A stretch of 64,000 nt of DNA from Saccharothrix sp. HUAS TT1 (GCF_040744945.1 NZ_CP160453.1:434001-498000), one strand, 5' to 3'. Shown: positions 27,012-36,279, counted from the stretch's first letter. Numbers and translations: made by a program. Notes: generated from the letters alone by a model not told the origin.

Positions 27012-28418
27012 TCAGGCCCGTTCGAAGACGACCTTGCGGCGCTCGGGGTCGGCTTCGACCAGGCGCACCCCGATCCGCTCCCCCTCGGGCAGGTCCTCAC
27101 CCGTGCAGCGGCCCATCACCGGCGGTTGGGCGACGAACACGTCCGCGCCGTTCGCGTCGGACCGCAGCACGACCGCCTCGAAGTGCCGGCCGACCCGGTC
27201 GGCCAGCACCCACGCCTCGACCTGGTCCAGGCACGCCCGGTCCACCTTGCCCGCCAGCGCGTCCGACCCGCCCATCAGGCCCGGCAGCTGGGGAAGCGCC
27301 TTGGCCAGCCACTCCGGCACCTCCTCCCCGGCGGTCACGGCCAGGCACACCTCGGTGGCGAAGCGGTCCACCAGCCGGCGCAGCGGCGCGGTGACGTGCG
27401 CGTACGCGGCGCCCAGGCCGGCGTGCGTGGAGATCGCGGGCACCTCGCCGTTGAACGCCGTGTAGCCCGCGCCGCGCAGCAGGCGGGTCGCGTCGACGAA
27501 CAGCGCCAGCGCCTCCGGCCGGCTCGGGTCCAGGCCCGCGAGCAGCTTCGCCGGCGTCACGCCGTCCGGCCAGGGCACGCCGAGCGCGTGCGCGGACCGC
27601 CGCAACGCGTCCACCGCGCCGTCATCCGCGTCCGGCAGCGTGCGCAGCACGCCGACCTTCGCGTCCAGCATGATCTTCGCCGCCGACATGCCGGTCAGCA
27701 GGGAGATCTCGGCGTTCCAGGCGTCCACGTCGGCGCGCGGCCGCACGGCGAGCTTCCAGTCGCCGTCGCCGTTCGGCACGATCTCCTGCTCCGGCAGCTG
27801 CAGCTCGACCGCGCCGCGCTCGACCGCGCGCTCCCGGCGCAACCGGCCGAAGTCCGGCAGGGCCTCGACCGACGGGTGCGGCGTGCCCGCGTCGAACTGC
27901 GCCTGCACGCCCTCGTAGTCGAACCGCGCGGTCGAGCGCACCACCGCCCGGCGCACCCGCACGTCGACCGGTTCGCCGTCCGGGCCGCACTCGAACGTCC
28001 ACAGCACCGAGGGCCGGGTCTGCTCGGGCAGCAGGCTCGCCGCGCCCTCCGACAGCACCGGCGGGTGCAGCGGCACGTTGCCGTCGGGCAGGTACAGCGT
28101 CTGGCCGCGCCGGCGCACCTCGGCGTCCAGCGCGCCGTCCGGCACGACGAACGCGCCCAGGTCGGCGATGGCGTAGTGCACGCGGAAGCCGGACCCGACC
28201 CGCTGCACCAGCAGCGCCTGGTCCAGGTCCTTCGCGCCGGGCGGGTCGATCGTCACCAGCGGCAGCGCGGTCGCGTCCTCGCGGTCGGCCGGGTCGACGT
28301 CGCGCGACACCGCCGCCCGCGCCTCGGCCAGGGCGGCGGCCGGGAAGTCCTCGGGCAGGCCGAACTCGGTGCGGATGCCGCCGAAGTCCAGGTCCGCTCG
28401 GCCGGTGCGGATCACCAT
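27012..28418 (-). CDS. RNB-domain ribonuclease (RNase II/R family)
   Basis: A 468-residue 3'-5' exoribonuclease-type protein. The RNB catalytic core includes TIDPPGAKDLDQALLVQRVG with the metal-binding aspartates, HYAIADLGAFV, RGQTLYLPDGNVPLHPPVLS and YAHVTAPLRRLVDRFATEV. The cold-shock and S1 domains of RNase R are not evident, only a short beta C-terminus (GRCTGEDLPEGERIGVRLVE). This compact form is common in actinobacteria. The ATG at 28418 is preceded by TAGGGT and 7 nt, so a leaderless start there is preferred to the GTG at 28427, which lies inside that hexamer. Confidence 0.9.
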   Translation of the reverse strand: MVIRTGRADLDFGGIRTEFGLPEDFPAAALAEARAAVSRDVDPADREDATALPLVTIDPPGAKDLDQALLVQRVGSGFRVHYAIADLGAFVVPDGALDAEVRRRGQTLYLPDGNVPLHPPVLSEGAASLLPEQTRPSVLWTFECGPDGEPVDVRVRRAVVRSTARFDYEGVQAQFDAGTPHPSVEALPDFGRLRRERAVERGAVELQLPEQEIVPNGDGDWKLAVRPRADVDAWNAEISLLTGMSAAKIMLDAKVGVLRTLPDADDGAVDALRRSAHALGVPWPDGVTPAKLLAGLDPSRPEALALFVDATRLLRGAGYTAFNGEVPAISTHAGLGAAYAHVTAPLRRLVDRFATEVCLAVTAGEEVPEWLAKALPQLPGLMGGSDALAGKVDRACLDQVEAWVLADRVGRHFEAVVLRSDANGADVFVAQPPVMGRCTGEDLPEGERIGVRLVEADPERRKVVFERA

Positions 28419-28425
28419 GGGGTGC

Positions 28426-28431
28426 ACCCTA
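28426..28431 (-). promoter_or_regulatory. -10 hexamer TAGGGT of the RNB gene, leaderless-type
   Basis: TAGGGT lies 7 nt before the ATG at 28418 on the minus strand. It decides the start choice for the nuclease gene. Confidence 0.5.
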
Positions 28432-28439
28432 GGCCGGCT

Positions 28440-28628
28440 TCAGCGCTTCCCCCACTCCTTGTCCGACTCGTCCTCGGCCTTCGTCCGCTCCCGGGCCAGG
28501 TCCAGGGCGCGCTGCGCGGTGGCCTCGTCCGGGTAGGGACCCATGCGGTCGCCGCCCCGGCAGCCAACGCCGTGCTCGACCGTCTTGTGGGTCAGGCAGT
28601 AGTACCAAGCGTTCGGATCAGCAGCCAT
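28440..28628 (-). CDS. Small conserved-looking protein of unknown function
   Basis: A 62-residue protein starting MAADPNAWYYCLTHKTVEHG, with GCRGGDRMGPYPDEATAQRA followed by LDLARERTKAEDES. The YYCL-x-H...C residues could bind metal, and the GPYPDEATAQRAL stretch resembles a SPOR-like motif. The ATG at 28628 has GGGGG upstream and is preferred to one 10 codons earlier. No function assigned. Confidence 0.7.
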   Translation of the reverse strand: MAADPNAWYYCLTHKTVEHGVGCRGGDRMGPYPDEATAQRALDLARERTKAEDESDKEWGKR

Positions 28629-28665
28629 GCCCCCAGGTTTCCACGCGCGGGGGCGCATGTCATGT

Positions 28666-29193
28666 TCACCACTTGGGCGGCGCGGGCGCCTGCACCGGCA
28701 GCGGACCCGACTGCGGGTAGGACGGCTGCGGCACCGCGGGCGGCTGGGGGAAGCCGCGCGGCGGCGTGCTCTGGTTGGCGTTGGCGTGCTCGCCGGGGAT
28801 CGGGTCGAGCACCGACACCAGCACCGTGCGGTGCTCCGGGTCGGGGATCAGCGCGCCGCTGCGGTCCCGGTAGACCAGCTCGCCGTCCGAGTCGATCTCG
28901 ACGATCGCGCCGACCTCGGCCAGCTGGTCCTCGTCCAGGTCGACCAGCCGCTCCACCCGGGACGGCACCACCCGGTACACCGGCCAGTTCAGGTGCGCGT
29001 ACGCGCGGTGGAAGTCGGCCAGCAGGTGCGCCATCTGCTGCTGCCACGGCAGCGGCATCGCCTCGACCAGCGACCGCGGCAGCACCGCGTAGGACTGGTC
29101 GGTGCCGGGCGGCCGGGTGTTGAGGTAGTCCCGCGTCGGCGTGCTCGACGCGGGCGGCCCGGCATGCCGCCGGATGGGGTCGTGGTTGAACAC
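28666..29193 (-). CDS. T4SS-operon-associated protein of unknown function
   Basis: A 175-residue soluble protein with no recognised domain. The middle (LVEAMPLPWQQQMAHLLADF then YAHLNWPVYRVVPSRVERLVD) is compact, and the last 40 residues are Pro/Gln-rich. The GTG at 29193 has GGGAGG as ribosome site and lies 12 nt after the stop of the cell-wall hydrolase gene, so it is the last gene of the T4SS-like operon. Small proteins of this kind commonly accompany actinobacterial T4SS-like loci. Confidence 0.75.
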   Translation of the reverse strand: MFNHDPIRRHAGPPASSTPTRDYLNTRPPGTDQSYAVLPRSLVEAMPLPWQQQMAHLLADFHRAYAHLNWPVYRVVPSRVERLVDLDEDQLAEVGAIVEIDSDGELVYRDRSGALIPDPEHRTVLVSVLDPIPGEHANANQSTPPRGFPQPPAVPQPSYPQSGPLPVQAPAPPKW

Positions 29194-29205
29194 CGTCGTG
29201 CCTCC

Positions 29206-30207
29206 CTACACGCCCGGCCGGACGGCCAGCGGCATCAACTCGTAGTAGTCCCAGTTGATCTTGCTGATCTTCACCACGTCACCGGTCTGCGGCGCGTGGA
29301 TGTACTCGTCGCCACCCAGGTACATGGCGACGTGGTGCACGGTGACCGGGTTGCCCGGGTTGGTCGCCCAGAAGATCAGGTCACCGGCCTTGGCCTCCCG
29401 CACGGGCAGGTAGGCCCCGCCGGACATGTACTGGTCGTTCGCCACCCGCGGGATCTTCACCCCGGCCGCGGCGAACGCCTTGACCAGGATGCCCGAGCAG
29501 TCCCACGCGTCCGGGCCGTTGCCGCCCCACAGGTACGGCTCGCCCAGCTGCTCCTTCGTGAAGTCGATCGCGGTGGCCGCCGCGTTCGACGCGAGCAGGA
29601 AGTCGCCGACGCTCTCGCCGCACCCGGCCGGGTCGCTGACGTCGCCCTCCTGGGCGATCAGGAACGCGGCCATGGCCTCCCAGTTGTGGTACCGGTCCGG
29701 GAACGCCGAGCGCTCGACGTTCTGCGCCGAGTCGCCGGGCCGCCGCTCCTCCCAGTCCGGCAGCTTGAGCAGCACGTCGTAGAACTTGTTGATCGCGTAC
29801 TCGGGGTCGGTCACCTGCTCCGGCGTGCCCCAGCCCATCGAGGGGCGCATCTGGAAGATGCCCAGCGAGTCGCGGTCGCCGTAGTCGAGGCTGCGCAGCC
29901 CGGACTCCGTCATGCCCGCCTGGATGGCGATCTGCCAGGCCAGCGGCGGCAGCTCGCGCTTGCGGCCGATGGAGATGATGTTGGCGACGGTGGTGCGCTG
30001 CTCCTCGGTGAGCCGGTCCGCCTCCGCGCGGCCCTTCTCCTCGCCGCCACCGCCCCACGGGCCGATCGAGGCGTTGCAGCTGGCCATCCGGATGCCGGCG
30101 GCCTCCTCGGAGGGGGTGTTCTCGTTGATCACGGTGGAGACGCCGTTGGTCACGGTCACGGCGACCACCGCCACCACCGCGGCGACCACGATTCCGATCT
30201 TCAGCAT
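29206..30207 (-). CDS. Bifunctional lytic transglycosylase-like/NlpC-P60 peptidase of the T4SS-like operon
   Basis: A 333-residue cell-wall hydrolase. One N-terminal membrane anchor (IGIVVAAVVAVVAVTVTNG) is followed by a lysozyme/transglycosylase-like domain with the probable catalytic Glu in IAIQAGMTESGLRSLDYGDR and FQMRPSMGWGTPEQ. The C-terminal NlpC/P60 domain has Cys in DAWDCSGILVKAFAAAG, His in VTVHHVAMYLGG and a third polar residue in YIHAPQ. The same two-domain design is found in CwlT/TcpG-type enzymes of Gram-positive conjugation systems, which open the peptidoglycan for the secretion channel. It lies between the TcpC-like gene (1-nt gap) and the unknown protein. Confidence 0.87.
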   Translation of the reverse strand: MLKIGIVVAAVVAVVAVTVTNGVSTVINENTPSEEAAGIRMASCNASIGPWGGGGEEKGRAEADRLTEEQRTTVANIISIGRKRELPPLAWQIAIQAGMTESGLRSLDYGDRDSLGIFQMRPSMGWGTPEQVTDPEYAINKFYDVLLKLPDWEERRPGDSAQNVERSAFPDRYHNWEAMAAFLIAQEGDVSDPAGCGESVGDFLLASNAAATAIDFTKEQLGEPYLWGGNGPDAWDCSGILVKAFAAAGVKIPRVANDQYMSGGAYLPVREAKAGDLIFWATNPGNPVTVHHVAMYLGGDEYIHAPQTGDVVKISKINWDYYELMPLAVRPGV

Positions 30208-30208
30208 G

Positions 30209-30817
30209 TCACCCCACCTTGGCCCAGTCGGTCACGACCCAACCCTCCGGCAGCTTCGCCACCGTGACGATCAGCCTGCCGTCCTCCAGCTCCGCTTCGA
30301 ACTCCGCCGAATCGGTGAACGACTTGATCGGCTTGACCGCCTTGTCGACCACCGCGGGCACCTGCACCGGGTCGACCGACTCCAACTGAGGGAACTTCTC
30401 GTCCGCCGTGTAGGGCTCCAGCCCGGCCAGCCACTGGGCCTTGGTGGTCTTGCCCGGCTCGAACGAGCTGAACGCGTCCACCCACATGTCCGCGACCAGC
30501 TGCGTGTTCGGGTTCACCGGGGCGGAGGTGAGCGCGGCGGTGGGGCTCGGCGCCTTGGTCGGCAACGGGGTGGACGTCGTGCTGGGCAGCACGCCGACCT
30601 GGTTGCCGCCGCTGCCGCCGGTCGGGACGACCGACGTGGTGCCCGCCGTGCCACCGCCGCGCTTCGGGTCGATCGCGCTCGGCACCACCACGCTGATCGT
30701 GGTGATCAGCGCGATCACCGCGATGATCGTGCCCATCAGGTGCCGCGGCGAGCGCAGCGGCCACCCCCACAGGCGTCGGTACACGGCCACCCGGCCACGA
30801 TTGGTCCGAATCGGCAT
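30209..30817 (-). CDS. TcpC/VirB8-like conjugation-channel protein
   Basis: A 202-residue membrane-anchored protein: a cytoplasmic N-terminus (MPIRTNRGRVAVYRRLWGWP), one transmembrane helix (GTIIAVIALITTISVVV), a Gly/Thr/Pro linker and an NTF2-like external domain (ADMWVDAFSSFEPGKTTKAQ, WLAGLEPYTADEKF). TcpC of Gram-positive conjugation systems, the VirB8 counterpart, has this layout, usually with two such domains; here there is one. The start overlaps the stop of the VirB6-like gene (TGATG). Confidence 0.75.
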   Translation of the reverse strand: MPIRTNRGRVAVYRRLWGWPLRSPRHLMGTIIAVIALITTISVVVPSAIDPKRGGGTAGTTSVVPTGGSGGNQVGVLPSTTSTPLPTKAPSPTAALTSAPVNPNTQLVADMWVDAFSSFEPGKTTKAQWLAGLEPYTADEKFPQLESVDPVQVPAVVDKAVKPIKSFTDSAEFEAELEDGRLIVTVAKLPEGWVVTDWAKVG

Positions 30818-32694
30818 CAGCTGTCCCTGACCTCAAGCCCGCGTGACGGCCGGTAGATCACGTGCACCTGCCGTCCCGCCACCACCTCGGTCCCCGCCCG
30901 CCGCGGCCCGGGGACCGAGGGCGCGTCCAGCACCCGACCGCTCCCGCTCACCCGTGAGGGCACCAGCACCGCGTCGTCCAACCGGTCGTAGTTCCGGTCG
31001 GCGACGGGCGGCGCGTCGACCACCCTGGACCGCGCGACCGGCAACGCCGCCGCACCGCCGTACCCGGCGGGCAGCGCCGGCGCCGCACTGCCCCCGCCGA
31101 CCTCGCTGTTCCCGTTCCGGTCCAACCGCTGCGCGGTGGCGACCACCGGGTTGGCCGCCTCGGGCCGCACCCGCCGCCGGTCCCGCTGCGGCACCTCGGG
31201 GCCGTCGGGGTCGGAGTCGCGCACGGTGTCCCAGAACTCCTCCTGGGGCGAGGGGCCTTCCTTCTTCTTGCGCAGCCTGGACAGCACGCCGCCGCGCATG
31301 GGCAGGGCGTTGCTGGCCGAGCCGACCGACATCTCGACCATCTGCCACATCCGGCGCAGCGGCTTGCCCACCATGAAGCAGACGAGCGTGAGCATCAGCC
31401 CCAGCAGCGCCTTGGTCAGCAGCGTCAGCCCGGTCGCGTTGAAGATCGCCTGGAGCAGCAGCGCGTGCGTGCCCGCCAGCACCGCGAGCACCAGCACGTT
31501 GAACACCGTCACCGCGGCCGCGCGGGCGACCTTGCGCAGCAGGTCGTGGTGGATCAGCGCGACCAGGCCGATCAGCGGGCCGGCCAGCGTGAGCACCCGG
31601 AGCAGCAGCTGCGCCAGCAGCACGGCGGCCTTCGCGAACAGCTGGAACAGCGAGAACGCGACGGCTTGCAGCAGCGACAGGAACCCGGCGCCGGTGCGGC
31701 CGCCGTCGTCGCCGGTGAAGTAGCCCTGGGTCGGGCCCAGCTGCTTGTAGATGCTGTCGAACTGGGCCTTCTTCGCGTTGAGCGCGGTCTGGTCGCCGTC
31801 CTTGTGCTCGGCCAGCTCCTGCACGCTCCACGCCTGCGCGGCCAGCAGCTGCGGGCCGAACTCGGTCGCCTGCGGCGCGTCGGGCGACCCGAACTCACCG
31901 CGCAGCCAGCTCTGGTACACCACCGAGTCGTGCAGCCTCGACGGCAGCACGTCCAGCTGGTCCTGGCCCTCCTCGACGCTGATGAAGCCCGCCTGGATCT
32001 CCGACGTCTTGGTGACCAGCGTGTTGTCCAGCAGGTCGTAGAACTGGGGCAGCGCCAGGGTGGACGTCGCCAGCCACATCGCGGCCAGCGCCCACAGCCC
32101 CCGCTTGCTGATCGCGGCCAGGTCGCCCTGCCAGATCTGGCGGAACATGAAGACCGCCAGGATCAGCGCGACCAGGCCGAACCAGCGCAGGTAGACGTTG
32201 TCGTAGACGCGCTGGACGCCTTCCTTCACCGCCTCGTCCAGCGGCTGCAGCAGGCCCTGGCCCACGACCGTGTAGTGCAGGGCGTTCGTCGCGCCGACGA
32301 TGTTCTTGCCGACGTTGAACAGCTCGTTGCCCATCCAGGTGTCGAGCACCGGGGTGGCGTTGGGCACCAGGCACTTCTCCTGGTAGGTGTGCCAGATCAT
32401 GCCCGCGTACCCGTAGGTCAGGTAGGGCGTGTTCGGCAGCCCGTTGCCGATCGGCGGGTCGATCGCGCCGACCATGCCCGACCCGGGCCGTTCCGGGTTG
32501 GGCGCCTCACCGCAGGGCGCGGCCTGGGCGGGAGCGGCGCCGATGACGACCTGGAGACCGGTGATCGCCACCACCACGACCATCGCCCGCCACCGGGCGC
32601 GGCCCGGGGTGCGGGCGTGGTCCTGCGCCCGTCTGAAGCGCCGTCGCGCGTAGAGCGCGACGGCGACCAGTGCCACCAGGACGAGGGTGCTCAT
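30817..32694 (-). CDS. VirB6/TrbL-like polytopic T4SS protein
   Basis: A 625-residue integral membrane protein with an N-terminal signal-like helix (MSTLVLVALVAVALYA), a second hydrophobic segment, an extracytoplasmic domain with cysteines, and six or more transmembrane helices between about residues 170 and 470. The C-terminal 150 residues are cytoplasmic and polar. VirB6/TrbL proteins form the inner-membrane channel of type IV secretion systems. Start and stop overlap those of the VirB4 and TcpC-like genes, so stoichiometric translation is expected. Confidence 0.8.
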   Translation of the reverse strand: MSTLVLVALVAVALYARRRFRRAQDHARTPGRARWRAMVVVVAITGLQVVIGAAPAQAAPCGEAPNPERPGSGMVGAIDPPIGNGLPNTPYLTYGYAGMIWHTYQEKCLVPNATPVLDTWMGNELFNVGKNIVGATNALHYTVVGQGLLQPLDEAVKEGVQRVYDNVYLRWFGLVALILAVFMFRQIWQGDLAAISKRGLWALAAMWLATSTLALPQFYDLLDNTLVTKTSEIQAGFISVEEGQDQLDVLPSRLHDSVVYQSWLRGEFGSPDAPQATEFGPQLLAAQAWSVQELAEHKDGDQTALNAKKAQFDSIYKQLGPTQGYFTGDDGGRTGAGFLSLLQAVAFSLFQLFAKAAVLLAQLLLRVLTLAGPLIGLVALIHHDLLRKVARAAAVTVFNVLVLAVLAGTHALLLQAIFNATGLTLLTKALLGLMLTLVCFMVGKPLRRMWQMVEMSVGSASNALPMRGGVLSRLRKKKEGPSPQEEFWDTVRDSDPDGPEVPQRDRRRVRPEAANPVVATAQRLDRNGNSEVGGGSAAPALPAGYGGAAALPVARSRVVDAPPVADRNYDRLDDAVLVPSRVSGSGRVLDAPSVPGPRRAGTEVVAGRQVHVIYRPSRGLEVRDS

Positions 32695-35552
32695 GCCGCA
32701 CCTTCCCGGCCCGGTCGGCGGTTTCCTCCCTCACCGTGCGCCGAGTCGACCAGTTCGTCGGCCAGGCCGACTTCCAGGTCGGCGGCCAGTTCGTCGTCGT
32801 ACTCGTCGGTGTACTGCTCCGCGTAGGCGAACGGGTCCTGGGGTGGCGACGAGACCTCCACCTCGGCCGACTCCCCGCCGTCGCGCATGGCGTCCGGGGT
32901 GGTGTCCAGGGCGTTGCGCAGGTGCTCCAGGTGCGGCCCGGAGAAGTCGATGCGGATGCGCTCCACGCCGCCCGCGCCGTCGCCGAAGATGAACTGGCGC
33001 GGCGCGCGGTCGCGTTCGACGTTGTTCTGCACCACGCCGGGACGCCGGCCCAGTGACGCGACGACCTGCTCGTAGCCGGCCCCGACCGGGACCTTGAGCA
33101 GGCGCAGCGCGTCCGCCTGGGCGTCGTCGTCGTCCAGCCTGCCGACGAACACCGAGTCGAGCAGGGCGACGAAGCCCTGGATCTTCAGGAAGTCCGCCGG
33201 GATCTGCGACGACAGCAGCACCCGCACGTTCCACTTGCGGGAGTCGCGGGCGAACCGGTTCATCAGCACGCGACCGGTCGGCACCTCGGACAGGAAGAAC
33301 GCCTCGTCGATCCAGACGCCCTTGCGCAGGTCCTTCGGCCGCTCGTAGATCGACCTCTGGGTCAGCCACGCCGCCAGGTTCAGCATCTCGACGCCGAGCG
33401 CTTCCGCGTCGGTCCAGTGCTCGCGCCCGACGCCGTCCTTCGGCAGGTTCAGCCCGGCCATGGTCAGCACGGTCAGCCGGTCGTCCCGCGCCTCGTTGTA
33501 CGGGTCCGCGTCCTGCTCGGGGATGAGCAGCGACATGCGCTCCCGCATCTCGTCCAGGAAGTCGGCGACGACGACCGCGTGCTCGTGGTGCTCGCTCGCG
33601 TCCCGCCGCAGCGCCTCGAACACCATGCCGGGGTGCGCGTCGGGCCGGCCGCCGACCGTGCGGACCGCGCGCAGCAGCACGATCCGGGTCTGCGGCAGCC
33701 TGGCCACCTCGAACGGCAGCAGGCCGGACAGCACGTCGAGCACCAGGCGACGGCGGGTGGCGGCGGCCAGCGCGCGTTCCCGCCGCCAGGCCCGCTCCGG
33801 GTCCTCCTCGTCCATGAAGTGGTCCAGCTGCGGCTCGGCCACCACCCGGTACGGGTTGAGGATGCCCGCCTGCGCGTTGAGCAGGTTGATCGGCCGCGCG
33901 TACGGCTTCAGCTCGGGCAGCTCGCACAGCGCGGCCAGCGGGCCGGACGGGTCGAGCAGCGTCCAGTGCGCCCCGGAGCGCAACGTCTTGTAGACGATGC
34001 CGCCGCCCAGGAACGACTTGCCCGCGCCCAGGCCCGCGACCATCGCGGTCAGGCCGGACGAGTCGCGCAGCTCCTGCGCCATCCACGGGTCCCACGCCAC
34101 CGGCCGGCGGGTCGCGGTCACCGTCTCGCCCAGCAGGATGCCGCGCCGGTCGCCGACCTCGGCGGTGGCGGTCGGGACGGCCGAGGCCGCCCACAGCACC
34201 GAGCCGCGGCGCAGGTAGGCCGACGACGACAGCGGCTCGCCCGGGATGAACTCGCGGGCGATCGCGTACTGCGCCTCGGGGTGCTCGATGGCCACCTTCG
34301 GCTTGTAGAGGTCGAGCAGGCCCTGGGCCAGCCGCAGCGCCTCGCGCTCGGTCGGGCCGGACACCGCGAGCCGCCACCAGCTGCGCACCCTGGTGCCCAG
34401 GGCGGTGAAGCCCGACGTCATCTCGTCGTCGATCTCCAGCACCCGGGACGCCTGGCGGGCCAGCGACTGCGGCGGGTCCAGCTCGTGCTCGTCGGTGTAG
34501 TGCCGCACCTGCGAGCGCACCTTGCTCATCTGCCGCTGCAGCTCGCCGGAGACCTCTTCGGGGCGCCGGACGTAGATCCGCGCCGACCACTCGACGGCGG
34601 CGGGCAGCCGGTCCGAGCGCTGCACCCACGGGTCGTCCACCTCGGGGATCTGCAGGCCGTGCATCAGACCGACGGTGAGCACCGCGACGTGCCGCTTGAC
34701 GCCCGCGTTCGAGCCGGTCCGGCCGCGCACGGTGACCGTCGGCGAGTACGGCTCCTGGTGGAAGTCGGCCGCGTCGGTGAAGCTGGCCAGGTCCTCCGGC
34801 TCCCACGGCGCGCCGGGCACGGCGGGCAGGTTGCGCGGCGCGGGCAGGCCCAGCGAGCACGACCGGTGCATCAGCCAGGACATCTCCTCGGCCGTCGCCG
34901 GGCGGCCCTCCAGGCCGGCCGAGCCGATCACCTGGTCGAGGTGGTCGATCTCGGACTCGATCGCGACCAGCTCGGCGTCCACCGCGTCCGGGAACACCTT
35001 CCGCAGCACGGGGGCGGCGCGCTCGACCGCGCGGTCCATCATGTTGCGGGTCTGCACCTGGACGCCGAGGTAGACCTCCTTCTCGGCCATCGACCGGCCC
35101 ATCAGCTGCTGCTGCTCGCCGACCATGTAGTCGTCGAAGCTCAGCGTGCCGGGCGCGTCCGGCAGCCGGCGCACGGCGTTGTGCACGTGCGCCTCGGCCC
35201 ACATCCGGATCGGGTACGGGCGGGTCGTCACGCGCAGGTGCATCCAGCGGCCCTGCAGCTCGGCGTACTGGCCCGCGATGGCGGCGATCAGGTCCTGGCG
35301 CTGCGAGTCCGACCGGAACGACCAGCGCTGCGGCGCGAGCCGGTACCAGGCGTAGACCTCCTGGCCGGTGCGCAGCAGGTGGCCGTCGATGCTGCGGGCG
35401 GCGATCGACGGTGTGTAGCTCGGCACGGCCTGCTCGCCCGGCAGGCGCCGACCGCGCTTGCTGTAGACCTTGCGGTCGTCGCGCGCCGCGGCGGCGTGCT
35501 GGGCCACGTGCGCAGCGGAGCGTCGGTCACGGTCACGCCGGCGTCCGAACAC
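32691..35552 (-). CDS. VirB4-like T4SS ATPase
   Basis: A 953-residue hexameric-type ATPase. Residues 1-430 are the N-terminal VirB4 region. The ATPase domain has Walker A GLGAGKS at about 506-512 (AMVAGLGAGKSFLGGG), Walker B GVWIDEAFFL near 745 and an arginine-rich RFARDSRKWNVRVLLSSQIP sensor-like segment. The C-terminus is acidic. It powers assembly of, and transport through, the secretion channel. GTG start; its first 20 nt overlap the PrgI-like gene, and its stop overlaps the VirB6-like start (ATGA). It resembles the SCO6880-family actinobacterial VirB4 group. Confidence 0.9.
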   Translation of the reverse strand: MFGRRRDRDRRSAAHVAQHAAAARDDRKVYSKRGRRLPGEQAVPSYTPSIAARSIDGHLLRTGQEVYAWYRLAPQRWSFRSDSQRQDLIAAIAGQYAELQGRWMHLRVTTRPYPIRMWAEAHVHNAVRRLPDAPGTLSFDDYMVGEQQQLMGRSMAEKEVYLGVQVQTRNMMDRAVERAAPVLRKVFPDAVDAELVAIESEIDHLDQVIGSAGLEGRPATAEEMSWLMHRSCSLGLPAPRNLPAVPGAPWEPEDLASFTDAADFHQEPYSPTVTVRGRTGSNAGVKRHVAVLTVGLMHGLQIPEVDDPWVQRSDRLPAAVEWSARIYVRRPEEVSGELQRQMSKVRSQVRHYTDEHELDPPQSLARQASRVLEIDDEMTSGFTALGTRVRSWWRLAVSGPTEREALRLAQGLLDLYKPKVAIEHPEAQYAIAREFIPGEPLSSSAYLRRGSVLWAASAVPTATAEVGDRRGILLGETVTATRRPVAWDPWMAQELRDSSGLTAMVAGLGAGKSFLGGGIVYKTLRSGAHWTLLDPSGPLAALCELPELKPYARPINLLNAQAGILNPYRVVAEPQLDHFMDEEDPERAWRRERALAAATRRRLVLDVLSGLLPFEVARLPQTRIVLLRAVRTVGGRPDAHPGMVFEALRRDASEHHEHAVVVADFLDEMRERMSLLIPEQDADPYNEARDDRLTVLTMAGLNLPKDGVGREHWTDAEALGVEMLNLAAWLTQRSIYERPKDLRKGVWIDEAFFLSEVPTGRVLMNRFARDSRKWNVRVLLSSQIPADFLKIQGFVALLDSVFVGRLDDDDAQADALRLLKVPVGAGYEQVVASLGRRPGVVQNNVERDRAPRQFIFGDGAGGVERIRIDFSGPHLEHLRNALDTTPDAMRDGGESAEVEVSSPPQDPFAYAEQYTDEYDDELAADLEVGLADELVDSAHGEGGNRRPGREGAA

Positions 35553-36003
35553 CGCGCACCTCCTTCTGACGGCGGTCTTGCTTGCGCTGCTGGGACCGGG
35601 TGGCGGCGCCGGCGCTGCCCGCGCCCTTCTTGGGACGTTTGCGCGGCCGGTTCGGGTTGACCCGGATCCGGGCGGCGCTGGCCGCGCCGCCCCGGCCCGA
35701 GGTGGTCTCCCGCGGCGCGGTCAGCTCGCGCACCCACATCGTCGTGACCGACGACAGCGGGCGCTCGTGGCTGATCCGCGCGCAGATGAACCTGGTCAGG
35801 GCGACCGTGATCACGAAGCCCCAGCCGGTGTTGATGAAGTCGAACCCGAAGCCGACCTGCCGCTGGACAGCGGTGACCAGCAAGAACACCACGATGCCGA
35901 CACCCCACGCGACGTATCGGGCACGCCACGGGAAAGTCGCTTTGGGCGGGCCGAGCCAGACGGCGTCGACCCGGTAGACCTCGTCGTCAGTGCGTACCCG
36001 CAA
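35533..36003 (-). CDS. PrgI-like small T4SS membrane protein
   Basis: A 156-residue protein with two adjacent transmembrane helices (YVAWGVGIVVFLLVTAV and FINTGWGFVITVALTRFI) and a very basic C-terminal tail (RPRKRPKKGAGSAGAATRSQ). In Gram-positive T4SS operons the gene before virB4 encodes such a two-helix PrgI/VirB3-like protein. The start used is TTG at 36003, three nucleotides after the pilin-like stop; no better start exists nearby, so it is uncertain. Confidence 0.72.
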   Translation of the reverse strand: MRVRTDDEVYRVDAVWLGPPKATFPWRARYVAWGVGIVVFLLVTAVQRQVGFGFDFINTGWGFVITVALTRFICARISHERPLSSVTTMWVRELTAPRETTSGRGGAASAARIRVNPNRPRKRPKKGAGSAGAATRSQQRKQDRRQKEVRGVRTPA

Positions 36004-36006
36004 GGG

Positions 36007-36279
36007 TCACCCGCCGGTGAACAGGCCGGCGATCCACGAACCGATGGCGCCCGCGTTGCCGCCGACGGCCAGTCCGATGATCGCCAGCGCGATGATGACG
36101 CCGCCCAGGCGGCGCATGACCCCGGCGTTGTCGCCCTTGCCGCCACCGAGCCAGAGCAGCAGGACGGCGACTGTCAGCAAGAGGAGGGGGACCAAGTTGT
36201 CGAGCATCCACTGGCGCAACCCACCTGTGCCCAGGTTGGGCTGTTCCTGGGCGAGTGTTACCAGGGTCATGGCGGTCAT
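36007..36279 (-). CDS. VirB2/pilin-like small membrane protein
   Basis: A 90-residue protein: a short soluble lead (MTAMTLVTLAQEQPNLGTGG), hydrophobic segment LVPLLLLTVAVLLLWLGGG, a short loop and a second helix LGGVIIALAIIGLAVGG. Two closely spaced helices joined by a small loop are the VirB2/TrbC pilin pattern. The ATG at 36279 has AGGAG upstream. First gene of the T4SS-like operon; the promoter must lie in the 383-nt gap before the divergent ribbon-helix-helix gene. Confidence 0.7.
   Translation of the reverse strand: MTAMTLVTLAQEQPNLGTGGLRQWMLDNLVPLLLLTVAVLLLWLGGGKGDNAGVMRRLGGVIIALAIIGLAVGGNAGAIGSWIAGLFTGG

Noticed and set aside
33417..35660. Plus-strand open frame (747 codons) opposite virB4
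   Set aside because: Composition typical of a shadow frame; virB4 on the minus strand has intact Walker motifs.
28666..36279. T4SS-like operon as an integrative conjugative element
   Set aside because: No integrase, relaxase, coupling protein or flanking att repeats seen in the window; called a chromosomal T4SS-like locus instead.
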